40,672 nt of DNA from Flavobacteriales bacterium (GTDB lineage: Bacteria; Bacteroidota; Bacteroidia; Flavobacteriales_D; Sanyastnellaceae): positions 1 through 40,672 of the forward strand of contig CANHPZ010000005.1 in the NCBI GenBank assembly GCA_947462725.1, written 5' to 3'. Of the stretch, positions 24,112-33,700 are shown piece by piece. A program made the position numbers and the translations under genes. How positions within the stretch are numbered: position 1 is the first letter of the stretch; each line of letters begins with the position of its first letter. A model generated the notes under the pieces. The model was given only the letters and a program-made list of their open reading frames with translations. It was not told the DNA's origin and made no database searches.

Positions 24112-26433
24112 ATGGATAATTTGATTTACATCGTTCCGGCCCTAGGAGTATTGGGCTTAATTGTTATGGCCATTAAATCGGCCTGGGTAACCAAACAAGA
24201 TGCGGGTAACGACCGCATGAAGGAAATAGCCGGCCACATAGCCGATGGAGCTATGGCTTTTTTGAAGGCAGAATATAAAATTCTAGCTGTATTCGTAGTT
24301 GTGGCAGGAGCGGCTCTGGGTGTTCTTTCCCAAATGGTAGAAACTTCACATTGGCTCATCGTTGTGGCCTTCGTTATCGGTGCTGTGTTTAGCGCATTGG
24401 CCGGATTTTTCGGTATGCGTATCGCCACCAAAGCCAATGTGCGCACAACAGAAGCAGCGCGCACTTCGCTTTCAAAAGCATTGAAAGTTTCCTTTACAGG
24501 AGGAACAGTAATGGGTCTGGGTGTTGCCGGTTTGGCTGTTCTCGGATTGAGCATGCTCTTCATCCTTTTCTTCTCTTACTTCATGCAAGGCTCATTCGCT
24601 AACGGCGGTGTAGAGGCTATGACTCAAGTGCTGGAGGTACTCGCCGGTTTCTCGGTAGGTGCTGAAAGTATCGCTCTCTTCGCTCGTGTTGGCGGTGGTA
24701 TTTACACAAAGGCTGCCGACGTTGGTGCCGACCTCGTTGGTAAAGTAGAAGCCGGTATTCCTGAAGATGATCCTCGCAACCCCGCTACTATTGCCGATAA
24801 CGTGGGTGATAACGTGGGTGACGTTGCCGGTATGGGTGCCGACTTGTTCGGTTCATACGTGGCAACAGTATTGGCCTCTATGGTTCTCGGTAACTACGTT
24901 ATCCGCGACTTTATGGATGCCAATGACGGTTCATTCGCCTTGATTCCTTTCAATGGTATGGGTCCTATTTTCCTTCCGTTGCTTATTGCAGCTGTAGGTC
25001 TTTTGGCTTCCATCGTTTCTAGCTACTTTGTGCGTGTATCTGACAACGGCAAGTCCAGCATCAATGCTGTGCAAGGCGCTCTTAACTTGGGCAACTGGCT
25101 CTCTATCGGACTTTCGCTTGTAGCATCATATTTCCTCATCAACATGTGCTTGCCTGCTGAAATGAGCATTCAGGTATTCAATGCAGGTGAATACAGCACT
25201 ACCACAACTACTTCAATGAACGTGTTCTTCGCTGTATTGATTGGTATGTTCGTAGGTGCGGCTATTTCTTTCATCACTGAATTCTACACCGGTTTAGGTA
25301 AGAAGCCTGTTATGGGCATCGTTCAAAAATCGGCTACTGGAGCGGCTACAAACATCATCGCCGGTTTGGGTATGGGTATGCTTTCAACAGCTATGCCTGT
25401 GATTCTTTTCGCCGGTGCAATTTGGGGCGCATATGCCCTAGCCGGTTTCTACGGTGTAGGTATCGCCGCTTCAGCTATGATGGCCAACACGGCCATGCAA
25501 TTGGCTATCGACGCTTTCGGCCCTATCGCTGACAACGCCGGTGGTGTTGCTGAAATGAGCGAACTTCCTGCCGACGTGCGCGAAAAGACCGATATCCTCG
25601 ACTCTGTAGGTAACACTACTGCTGCTATTGGTAAAGGTTTCGCTATCGCATCTGCTGCTCTTACTGCACTTGCACTCTTTGCAGCATATGTGACATTCAC
25701 AGGCATCAATGGTATCAACATCTTCGACGCGAAAGTACTTGCTGCCTTGTTCATCGGAGGTATGATTCCGGTGGTGTTCTCTGCACTTGCCATGAACTCG
25801 GTTGGTAAAGCAGCCATGGATATGGTAAACGAAGTGCGTCGCCAATTCCGCGAAATTCCAGGTATCATGGAAGGCACAGGCAAACCTGAATACAGCAAGT
25901 GCGTTGAGATTTCAACCCGCGCTGCATTGCGTGAAATGATGTTGCCAGGTGTTATCACAATTGTATCGCCAATTATCATTGGATTAGTAATGGGCGCTGA
26001 AGCACTCGGAGCATACATGGCCGGTGTTACAGTAAGCGGTGTATTGTGGGCAATCTTCCAAAATAACGCTGGTGGCGCTTGGGACAACGCCAAGAAGTCA
26101 TTCGAAAAAGGAGTTGAAATTGAAGTGAATGGTAAAAAAGAAATCTTCTACAAAAAATCTGAGCCACATAAAGCTGCTGTTGTGGGTGATACTGTTGGTG
26201 ATCCATTCAAAGACACATCTGGTCCTTCGATGAACATCCTCATCAAGCTTACTTGCTTGGTTGGTTTGACACTTGCTCCGCTGTTGGGTGAGAACGCTCA
26301 CGGTAAAAATGACGGCACACATGCACATGGCGAAGCATCGTCTTGCTGCAAAGACAAAAATGCTGAGTCTGCGCATATGGCTTCTGATACAGCAGCTTAC
26401 CACATGTCGTCTGCTGAAACAACTGCACACTAA
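24112..26433 (+). CDS. hppA: Membrane-bound ion-pumping pyrophosphatase, K+-dependent type
   Basis: Hydrolyses pyrophosphate and pumps H+ or Na+ across the inner membrane. 773 residues with about 16 membrane helices. Substrate site: DVGADLVGKVEAGIPEDDPR (residues 203-222) and DNVGDNVGDVAGMGADLFGS (229-248). The GNTTAAIGKG segment (500-509) has Ala504 where K+-independent enzymes carry Lys, so this is the K+-dependent class; whether H+ or Na+ is moved is not clear from sequence alone. A normal end would fall at about residue 725 (LTCLVGLTLAPLL); here a soluble 48-residue tail follows (726-773) with six His and a Cys-Cys pair. The YceI gene follows by 15 bases, so they are probably cotranscribed. 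Codon use is strongly biased, suggesting high expression. Confidence 0.96.
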   Translation: MDNLIYIVPALGVLGLIVMAIKSAWVTKQDAGNDRMKEIAGHIADGAMAFLKAEYKILAVFVVVAGAALGVLSQMVETSHWLIVVAFVIGAVFSALAGFFGMRIATKANVRTTEAARTSLSKALKVSFTGGTVMGLGVAGLAVLGLSMLFILFFSYFMQGSFANGGVEAMTQVLEVLAGFSVGAESIALFARVGGGIYTKAADVGADLVGKVEAGIPEDDPRNPATIADNVGDNVGDVAGMGADLFGSYVATVLASMVLGNYVIRDFMDANDGSFALIPFNGMGPIFLPLLIAAVGLLASIVSSYFVRVSDNGKSSINAVQGALNLGNWLSIGLSLVASYFLINMCLPAEMSIQVFNAGEYSTTTTTSMNVFFAVLIGMFVGAAISFITEFYTGLGKKPVMGIVQKSATGAATNIIAGLGMGMLSTAMPVILFAGAIWGAYALAGFYGVGIAASAMMANTAMQLAIDAFGPIADNAGGVAEMSELPADVREKTDILDSVGNTTAAIGKGFAIASAALTALALFAAYVTFTGINGINIFDAKVLAALFIGGMIPVVFSALAMNSVGKAAMDMVNEVRRQFREIPGIMEGTGKPEYSKCVEISTRAALREMMLPGVITIVSPIIIGLVMGAEALGAYMAGVTVSGVLWAIFQNNAGGAWDNAKKSFEKGVEIEVNGKKEIFYKKSEPHKAAVVGDTVGDPFKDTSGPSMNILIKLTCLVGLTLAPLLGENAHGKNDGTHAHGEASSCCKDKNAESAHMASDTAAYHMSSAETTAH

Positions 26434-26448
26434 AAACAAATCGTATAC

Positions 26449-27270
26449 ATGAACACTGTAAAAACCATTCTTTTCTCCGCAAGTGCAGCTATCATTATGG
26501 CTTCATGCGGTGAAAAAACGCCTGAAGGTCCAAAGGCTCTGACGCAATTTGATGCGTGCAGTTGTGCTTCAGTTGAAGACTTGAATAGCCCTGATTACGC
26601 AAAGTGCAAGGAATTGCGCAACGACTCTGTATTCAACGCACAATATCAGCAATGCCGCCTAGCCATTCAAAGTGGCATATCAGACACTTCTAAGGTGAGC
26701 ATCAGCAGTGCTGATAATGCTACCAACCTTAGCGCTGCCGGTGATGGCAACTACATCATTGATGTAGCAACTTCATCTTTGAAATGGAGAGGTGAAAATG
26801 TGGTAGGCAAGAAGCACGAAGGAGCCATCTTAGTGAAGCGCGGAAACATCAGCATTGCAGGTGGCGCTTTAACCGGAGGCGAATTGGTAATCGATATGAA
26901 CACACTCATTAACACTGACCTCAGTGGTGAAGAGAAAGCGAAAATTGAATCTCACTTGAAGAGCGAAGATTTCTTCGGTGTGGCCAAATTCGGTGAAGCT
27001 TCATACACCATCGTTTCAGGTGTGAAGACCAACGCAATTACTTATGATGTAAAAGGAAAACTGACCATCAAAGGAAATACCCACGACCTCAACTGCAAAT
27101 TGGTTGTTGCTCCAAATGGTAATGACATTAACGTTGGCGGTGGATTCATGTTTGATCGCTCAGCGTATGATGTGCGCTACGGCTCTGATAAATTCTTTGA
27201 AAACCTTGGCGACAAAATGATCAAGAACGAAGTGATCATGACCTTGAGCCTTCAAGGGAAGAAGCAGTGA
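26449..27270 (+). CDS. YceI-family lipoprotein
   Basis: A 273-residue protein with lipobox MASC after the signal MNTVKTILFSASAAI, so anchored in a membrane facing the periplasm. A Cys-containing segment (FDACSCASVEDLNSPDYAKC...) of about 50 residues is followed by a linker and a YceI domain (about 100-270): YIIDVATSSLKWRGENVVGK, HEGAILVKRGNISIAGG, KSEDFFGVAKFGEASYTI, LTIKGNTHDLNCKLVV. YceI proteins are lipocalin-like barrels that bind long isoprenoids or amphiphiles. The FDACxCAS...C N-terminal segment is also seen in other Bacteroidota lipoproteins. Same strand and 15 bases after hppA. Its TGA stop (27268-27270) is the first unit of the array at 27266-27303. Confidence 0.9.
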   Translation: MNTVKTILFSASAAIIMASCGEKTPEGPKALTQFDACSCASVEDLNSPDYAKCKELRNDSVFNAQYQQCRLAIQSGISDTSKVSISSADNATNLSAAGDGNYIIDVATSSLKWRGENVVGKKHEGAILVKRGNISIAGGALTGGELVIDMNTLINTDLSGEEKAKIESHLKSEDFFGVAKFGEASYTIVSGVKTNAITYDVKGKLTIKGNTHDLNCKLVVAPNGNDINVGGGFMFDRSAYDVRYGSDKFFENLGDKMIKNEVIMTLSLQGKKQ

Positions 27271-27456
27271 GAACAGTGAAGTAGTGAAATAGTGAAATGG
27301 TGAAGTCGGAACTTCATAGTCTATAAAAACCAAGAGCGGTGATTTCAAAGCTAACAGCCAGAAATCACCGCTCTTATTTTTTAGTGCAGTGTAACAATGA
27401 ACTCATCATTCCACCATTTCACTACTTCACTATTTCACCATTTCACTATTTCACTT
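27266..27456. repeat. Period-8 AGTGAAAT inverted arrays around a terminator
   Basis: Arm 27266-27306 (plus-strand units agtgaaat with TGA at 27268, 27277, 27285, 27293 and 27301, hitting all three frames) and arm 27409-27456, its reverse complement, flank the terminator hairpin at 27332-27375. The first TGA is the YceI stop; the deoxynucleoside kinase stop TGA (27453-27451 on the minus strand) is the last unit of the other arm. The two arms can pair into a long stem enclosing the terminator. Confidence 0.9.
27332..27375. terminator. Bidirectional terminator between yceI and deoxynucleoside kinase
   Basis: Perfect 14-bp stem aagagcggtgattt (27332-27345) / aaatcaccgctctt (27362-27375), 16-nt loop. 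T-rich sequence follows on both strands (attttttag at 27376 on plus; complement of 27324-27330 on minus). Confidence 0.95.
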
Positions 27457-28068
27457 GAAAAGCCCGTGCAACTGCGCATCCACACCGGCAATAATCTTCC
27501 CGAGATCCTCAGGATTATCATGAAAGCGATTGTTGTCGATATCGATAACGAGCATCTTGCCCTTGTTGTAGGTGCTGATCCAAGCTTCATAACGCTCGTT
27601 CAGACGCGTGAGATAATCGAGACGAATGGCTTCTTCGTATTCACGACCACGCTTACCAATATTGTCGACCAGAGCAGGTACTGAAGCGCGCAAGAAAATC
27701 AGCAAATCAGGTGGTGTGATAAACTCATCCATCACATTGAATAGATCTACATAGTTTTCGAAATCGCGTGTGGTCATCAATCCCATCGCATGCAAGTTGG
27801 GAGCAAAGATTTGAGCATCTTCATAGATCGTGCGATCCTGTACAATCTTCTTTCCGCTCTTCTTGAGCTCCATGATTTGGCGGAAGCGACTTTTCAAAAA
27901 GAACACTTGCAGGTTGAATGACCAACGTTGCATGTCTTTGTAAAAATCAATGAGGTAAGGATTGTCGTCAACCTCTTCAAAATGGGGTTGCCATTTGTAG
28001 TGTTTGGCGAGCAGAGTTGTTAAGGTCGTCTTGCCCGAGCCAATATTTCCGGCGATAGCGATATGCAT
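27451..28068 (-). CDS. Deoxynucleoside kinase (dGK/dAK type)
   Basis: Phosphorylates deoxynucleosides in the salvage pathway. 205 residues from ATG28068; a TTG at 28131 gives 21 extra residues without family support. P-loop MHIAIAGNIGSGKTTLTTLL at the very N-terminus; DNPYLIDFYKDMQRW and the FLKSRFRQIME helix; VQDRTIYEDAQIFA carries the DRS-like Asp-Arg that binds phosphate; LRASVPALVDNIGKRGREYE is the Arg-rich LID segment. These are marks of the dNK family (deoxyguanosine/deoxyadenosine kinases) and not thymidine kinase. The gene is third in the GH3 - propeller - kinase cluster, 66 nt after the propeller stop. The stop lies in the repeat. Confidence 0.92.
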   Translation of the reverse strand: MHIAIAGNIGSGKTTLTTLLAKHYKWQPHFEEVDDNPYLIDFYKDMQRWSFNLQVFFLKSRFRQIMELKKSGKKIVQDRTIYEDAQIFAPNLHAMGLMTTRDFENYVDLFNVMDEFITPPDLLIFLRASVPALVDNIGKRGREYEEAIRLDYLTRLNERYEAWISTYNKGKMLVIDIDNNRFHDNPEDLGKIIAGVDAQLHGLFK

Positions 28069-28134
28069 GATCTGTACTAGGTAATATGAATACGCTTCGA
28101 AAATAAAACAATTCAACCGTAGACCGTGCAATTG

Positions 28135-28938
28135 TTAGTTTCTTCCATTTTCAGGAAACTTCCATTGACTTAATCGGCCACCTTGCAAGGCATAGAGCAC
28201 ATCCTGTCGGCAGTAATAAGCAGCTCCCTCTACAGGCAAAATCATCACCTGCTGATCCGGTGAATTAACGCTAAGTATGAGCAGTTCTTTATCCTGAAAT
28301 AAGAGCACCCGATTATTTACTACCTGCATATCTGCATTGGCTTGCACCATCAATCGCGTCTTGTAGGTTCCGTACATATCAAAAACCAAAACCATGTCTT
28401 GCGCCGTGCGCATATACACGTATGATCCGCGCTCAATTATCTGCAAAGGTGTGATTGCCGTGCCCAGCAATACAGTCAAATTGCCTGTGGAAGAAATGGG
28501 TTGAAAATTCCTGTCGACTCGCACCAACTCCAAACTTCGGGAATCCCATAACCATAGGGCATCACCGCGCGATCCTGCAACATATTCTATCTGATCAAAA
28601 CCTCTTTCAAACAAATCAACAGGATACCCTTGCACACTGAGTGTATTGTCGAAAAAAACCAATTTGCCTGCGCCGGGAAAGTGAATAAATGGACGGAGTG
28701 GATCAGTAACATCTATTGCATTGTACGCACCCCATTGCAATTCTGAATTGCGGTACTTCTTTCCGCCTTGCGCGTTCCAACGCTCAATATATGTAGACGA
28801 CTGCACATAAATATTACCCAATTCATCCACCGTGATTCGATCTCCTGCACAAGGAATTTCACTTAGCCATGTGAATGTATTTTGACCTTGTATCACTTGC
28901 GCGACCAAGAAAAATAAAATCAGCGCGACTAATTTCAT
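28135..28938 (-). CDS. Secreted propeller-like protein of unknown function
   Basis: A 267-residue protein with a clear signal peptide (MKLVALILFFLVAQVIQGQ). The mature part is made of short strand pairs such as ITVDELGNIYVQSSTYIERW, GDALWLWDSRSLELVRVD and NRVLLFQDKELLILSVNS, in the rhythm of a beta-propeller (NHL/PQQ-like), but I see no metal or catalytic motif. Starts at ATG28938, overlapping the GH3 stop by 4 bases, so translationally coupled to it. Homologues in this neighbourhood may be conserved in Flavobacteriales, but the role is unknown. Confidence 0.75.
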   Translation of the reverse strand: MKLVALILFFLVAQVIQGQNTFTWLSEIPCAGDRITVDELGNIYVQSSTYIERWNAQGGKKYRNSELQWGAYNAIDVTDPLRPFIHFPGAGKLVFFDNTLSVQGYPVDLFERGFDQIEYVAGSRGDALWLWDSRSLELVRVDRNFQPISSTGNLTVLLGTAITPLQIIERGSYVYMRTAQDMVLVFDMYGTYKTRLMVQANADMQVVNNRVLLFQDKELLILSVNSPDQQVMILPVEGAAYYCRQDVLYALQGGRLSQWKFPENGRN

Positions 28939-30473
28939 GCGCTCACAGTTTGAATTTCGACGGGATGTTTCAAGCGCTCAAGCAGCTCATCAACATAGAC
29001 ACGCTCATTGCACAAACGCGGCACTTTATGCTGTCCGCCCAATTTGTTTTTATCACGCATCCAACGATAAAACGTTCCTTGTGGCAACGCAATTACATCG
29101 GGAAGTTGTAGAATAAAATTGAAGGCACGCTTGGCCTCATAATCGGAATTGAGCGACTTCAGCGTATCATCGAGAACTTGCGTAAATGCAGATAAATCTT
29201 GCGGAGCGCGTTCAAACTCGATGAGCCATTGATGCGCGCCGGTAGATTTCTCTGTCATGAATACAGGCGCCGCTGTATAATCAGCAACGGCAGCATCCGT
29301 ATGCAAGCAAGCGATGCGAATAGCCTCATCGGCGTTATCTACTATAAGCTCTTCACCAAAGGCATTGATGTAATGTCGTGTGCGACCACTCACTTGAATA
29401 CGAAACGGAAATTTCGAAGTGAAGCGCACAGTATCTCCAACCAAATAGCGCCACAAACCGCCATTGGTGCTGATGACGATGGCGTAATTCTGCCCTAACT
29501 CAACATCCTGCAAACTGACGGTTTTCGGATGATCCTTACCATACTCCGACATGGGCATGAACTCATAGAAAATTCCATAGTCGAGCATGAGCAACAAATC
29601 ATCCGCATTCAACCGATCCTGAATGCCGAAAAAACCTTCACTCGCGTTGTAGGTCTCCACGTAGTTCATCGATAAAGATGGAATGAGACGACTGAATTGA
29701 TCACGGTAGGGTTTGAAACTTACCCCACCATGCCAGAACAACTCAAGATTCGGCCATACCTCTTTTATATTTTCAGCCCCCTTAAGTTCTAGAATCCTTT
29801 TCAATAATACCATTGTCCATGAAGGCACTCCTGCCATCATGTAGATGTCTTCATTCATCGTAGTGCGCGCTATCATCTCGATCTTCTCCTCCCAATTTTC
29901 CATAAGGGCAATGTCACGCGAGGGTGTTCGCATAATCTCGGCCCAAACCGGAAGATTGCGAATGATTATTGCCGACAAATCGCCCGTGTATCCTTCTTCG
30001 TTGAATGGATTAATCTTAGATGATCCGCCCAGCACCAAGTGTTTTCCACTGTAAACTTTCGCATCCGGTTTTTGATTGTAGTAAAGTGCCAACAAATCTT
30101 TTCCACCTTTGTAATGACACTCTTCAAGTGCTTCTTTCGTAACCGGAATGAACTTACTCTTGGAATCTGTTGTGCCGCTGCTTTTGGCAAACCATTTCAC
30201 CTTCGATGGCCACAATACATTCTGATGACCGTCACGCAGAAGATCGATATACTCTTTGAATGATTCGTAATTGCGAATGGGAACCGCCTTTTTAAAATCT
30301 TCAACTGTTTTTATAGAAGAGAATTTATGATCAACACCAAATCGTGTTAGCGCGGCTTCATCAATTAAATTTCTAAACAGCTCGCCCTGCACCTCGACCG
30401 GATACTTCATGAAAAGATCGATCTGGTGCATGCGCTTTTTAATGAACCATCCAAAAACGGAATTTAACGGCAT
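28935..30473 (-). CDS. GH3 family acyl-adenylating protein
   Basis: A 512-residue member of the GH3 superfamily, named after plant auxin-responsive enzymes that adenylate a carboxylic acid and join it to an amino acid. Motif 1 is KSSGTTDSKSKFIPVT (97-112, ATP phosphate loop). Then WHGGVSFKPYRDQFSRLIPS, YVETYNASEGFFGIQDR, and GGLWRYLVGDTVRFTSKFPF with SGRTRHYINAFGEELIVDNA, matching the usual adenylate-forming core and C-terminal domain. Cytoplasmic, no signal. Bacterial GH3 substrates are mostly unknown. It is the first gene of a set with the secreted propeller (4-nt overlap). No -33/-7 promoter with exact consensus was found; TATTTTG near 30508 on the minus strand is a weak candidate. Confidence 0.93.
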   Translation of the reverse strand: MPLNSVFGWFIKKRMHQIDLFMKYPVEVQGELFRNLIDEAALTRFGVDHKFSSIKTVEDFKKAVPIRNYESFKEYIDLLRDGHQNVLWPSKVKWFAKSSGTTDSKSKFIPVTKEALEECHYKGGKDLLALYYNQKPDAKVYSGKHLVLGGSSKINPFNEEGYTGDLSAIIIRNLPVWAEIMRTPSRDIALMENWEEKIEMIARTTMNEDIYMMAGVPSWTMVLLKRILELKGAENIKEVWPNLELFWHGGVSFKPYRDQFSRLIPSLSMNYVETYNASEGFFGIQDRLNADDLLLMLDYGIFYEFMPMSEYGKDHPKTVSLQDVELGQNYAIVISTNGGLWRYLVGDTVRFTSKFPFRIQVSGRTRHYINAFGEELIVDNADEAIRIACLHTDAAVADYTAAPVFMTEKSTGAHQWLIEFERAPQDLSAFTQVLDDTLKSLNSDYEAKRAFNFILQLPDVIALPQGTFYRWMRDKNKLGGQHKVPRLCNERVYVDELLERLKHPVEIQTVSA

Positions 30474-30527
30474 GCGATGTTTAGATAATAGGCTGCAAAA
30501 TAATTCAATTATTGCATTTGCTATGAT

Positions 30528-30553
30528 AAAAAAAGGCCGTCAAACGACGACCT
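30528..30553 (-). terminator. Terminator downstream of tRNA-Arg
   Basis: On the minus strand aggtcgtc (30553-30546) pairs with gacggcct (30541-30534), one G-T pair, loop gttt, followed by a run of T (complement of 30533-30528). Confidence 0.8.
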
Positions 30554-30558
30554 CTTTC

Positions 30559-30633
30559 TGGTGACCCCGAAGGGATTCGAACCCCCATCTGAGGAACCGG
30601 AATCCTCCATTCTATCCATTAAACTACGGGGCC
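30559..30633 (-). tRNA. tRNA-Arg (anticodon CCG)
   Basis: The minus strand reads a complete cloverleaf: acceptor GGCCCCG with CGGGGTC, D arm GTTT-AATGGATA-GAAT, anticodon arm GAGGA-TTCCGGT-TCCTC, T loop TTCGAAT. Anticodon positions 34-36 are CCG, reading CGG arginine codons. A73 and CCA are encoded (30562-30559). A terminator follows at 30534-30553. Divergent from the CotH gene. Confidence 0.95.
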
Positions 30634-30693
30634 AAGTGCGCGCAAAAATAAGCATGATAGATGGCCAAACACAACGACAGGCTTAGGCTTGCT

Positions 30694-30701
30694 TATATTT
30701 G
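30694..30701 (+). promoter_or_regulatory. -7 promoter box of the CotH-SGNH operon
   Basis: TATATTTG matches the Bacteroidota -7 box exactly; predicted start near 30707, 30 nt before ATG30737. It lies downstream of the alternative ATG at 30689, which therefore cannot be used. A good TTG -33 was not seen. Confidence 0.55.
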
Positions 30702-30736
30702 TTACATTCAGTATTCAAATTATCAGACACACCACT

Positions 30737-33700
30737 ATGACTACAACGCTCTTTCGTGCGTTATTGATCTTCTGCTTAAGTTTTACTTGTAATGCCCATC
30801 TGTGCGCGCAGCTCGTTATCAATGAAGGTAGCAACAAAAACACCGCAACACTTGTTGACGAAGACGGAGAATACAACGATTGGATAGAACTCTACAATGC
30901 AGGCACCGCTGCCATCGACCTATCCAATTACAGCCTAACGGATGATCCGGCACAACCGGCACAATGGGTTTTTCCGCATTACACGCTTGAACCCGGAGCA
31001 TTCCTTATCGTTTTCTGCAGCAGTAAAGACCGCGTTGCTTCTCCTGCTGCTGTTCACTACAATACTGCCTATGGATTTACTCCACAAGTAGGTTGGAATA
31101 ATCACGTTGCACAATCCACATACTCTTGGGATGGATTCTCCAACCTTGTGCTCAACACATGCTCATACTGGTCTGGAGGCTATACCTCGAATTCAATTTT
31201 CTGGCAAACCAACACCGACTATGTTGCATCCGTATCCTCGTTTATCGACGGCGGTGACTTTGCGTGTGCAGCGCAATATGGACAAACCTCAACACAGCGA
31301 CCGGTGCTGCGCATCAACAACACCATCATTGGTGATGCTACCGACCAAAACTGCAACACATGCTATCCTGCACCATATGGCAACTGGTACTTTAGCTCTC
31401 GGAATCAGATAATTTACCGAGCAGCTGATCTAATCGCTGCAGGATTGACTGCAGGCCCCATTGACTCATTGGCTTTTGAAGTGGCCAGCACAGACCCTTC
31501 ATTCTATGACTATGTGAGTATCCAAGTCACTACCACAAACGATGACCAACTCAGTTCTACGTTCATCAACACCAACGGCAGTTATTTCCATACCAATTTC
31601 GGAATTGCCGGATCAGGTGAAACCATTTATCTATTTGCACCCGACCAAACACAAATTGATGCACTCGAAATTTCATCGCTCGTGATGAATGTGAGCAGTG
31701 GAGATTTCCCCGACGGATCAAATACCACTGTATTATTCACCACTCCTACACCAGGCGCAACAAACAACTTTTCCGAACCGGCCGCGGGTTATTGTCAGGC
31801 ACCGCAGTTCACGATACAACCCGGTTTTTACCCGGGTCCGCTTTGGGTATCCATCATCAATGGCAATGGTCCACTTTCAGAGGTGCACTATACACTGGAT
31901 GGAAGTGAACCTACGGCAGCATCAGCAATATACAGCGGTGTCGCCATCAACATCATTCAAAACGCTGTATTGAAGGCGCGCGCTTTTGAGCCCAATCACA
32001 TCGCGAGTATGCCCAGCGTTGCGTCATACTTCATCAATACACAGCACATAACTCCAGTCATTTCGATTTCGACCAACAACGAAAACCTTTATGGCGCAGC
32101 AGGGATGTTCGACAATCCATTTAGCGACTGGTTGAAATCCGGCTATGTCGAGTATTTCGATTCAACAGACGCACACAACTTGCTCATGTCGCAAAACACG
32201 GGAATGATTATGGATGGCGGTGCAGGTGGAAGTCGCGCACAACCGCAGCATTCGTTTCGACTCAAATTAGCGGATGGAATTTTTGGTGACGGGCCTTTTC
32301 AAAATCAAGTGATACCTACCCTGCCCTATCGCTCAGAATTCAGCGATTTCTATCTCCGCAACGGAAGCAATCAATACCTCGCGCTTCAATACAAAGATGC
32401 CGCGCAATGTCGAATGATGTGCGAGGGCACGCACAACTACTACTCGGCATGGCGCCCTGTCACCGTTTATATCAACGGTCAATATCATGGCTTATATGAA
32501 CTGCGTGAAAAATTCAACGCCGAGAAATTCGAAATCGAAGACAATGCATCACGGAGTGGAATGGATGTTCTATCACTGAGCTATTACTACGGCGGCATAC
32601 TGAGAGGTGTTGAGGGTGACCCACAGCACTATTGGGATGATTGGAATGTGGTTTCACAACTTGATCCTACGGCAAATGATTACGTCAATCAAATCAGCCA
32701 GTATTACGACTTGGATTACTATACCGACTACTTCATAGCAGAGTCATTTATGGCCAATTTCGACTGGCCATACAACAACATCAAAATCTATCGATCGGAT
32801 GCCACGGATTACAAATGGCGTTTTGGTGTTCAGGATTTGGAACTGGGATTAGGCCCTAACTCCTGGACTGACTGCACCACGAATCACATCGAATGGCTCA
32901 TGGGCAATTCCAATGGCAACCCGTTTACTACTCCATGGTACAACATGATGCAGCACAATGACTATCGCGTTCGCTGGGTGAATCGTTTTGCAGATTTGAT
33001 GAATACATCGTATCGCACCGAGCGATTACTCGATATAGAAAGCTACCACTACAACATGGTAATTCCGGAAATGGCCAATTACATGGCCCGTTGGGGTGAT
33101 CCAAACAATGTTGAAGGCTATGTGCAATGGTTTACCGACAACCACAACATCTTCCGCGATCAACTCGCTTGCCGCACTGAACAAGTTCGCAATCATATTC
33201 AGAATCAATTTGGCTACAACGGTCTTTCTGAAGTTACCCTTGCGGTTTATCCGCCAGAAGCCGGAAGAATTCAAATCAATTCCATCATTCCTGATTCGTT
33301 GCCTTGGACAGGTATCTACTTCAACGGTGCGCCGGTTACAGTAACAGCCATAGCAAACCCCGGCTATGTCTTTAACTACTGGACAAGCGATAGCTTGCTG
33401 CAATCACAATGGCACAACGATACGCTTGTGATTAATATGTTTACAAACGACACACTCACTGCAAATTTCATTGGTGGCCCACAACCCATGAAACTCATGG
33501 TGAGCGAAATCAATTACCACGACGACAACACACAAGCAACCGGCGATTGGATTGAGCTGCACAACGATGGTAATGGCCTCGTAAACCTCACCGGATGGTC
33601 GCTTACCAATGATGTAAATATGCCTCGCTTCTATTTCCCTTCAGGAACATATGTAGCGCCGCATCAATACCTGGTTGTTGCGCACAACTTACCCTTGTTC

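Noticed and set aside
25449-26093. 214-residue minus-strand frame inside hppA
   Set aside because: Long antisense frame caused by the strong codon bias of hppA; no domain recognised.
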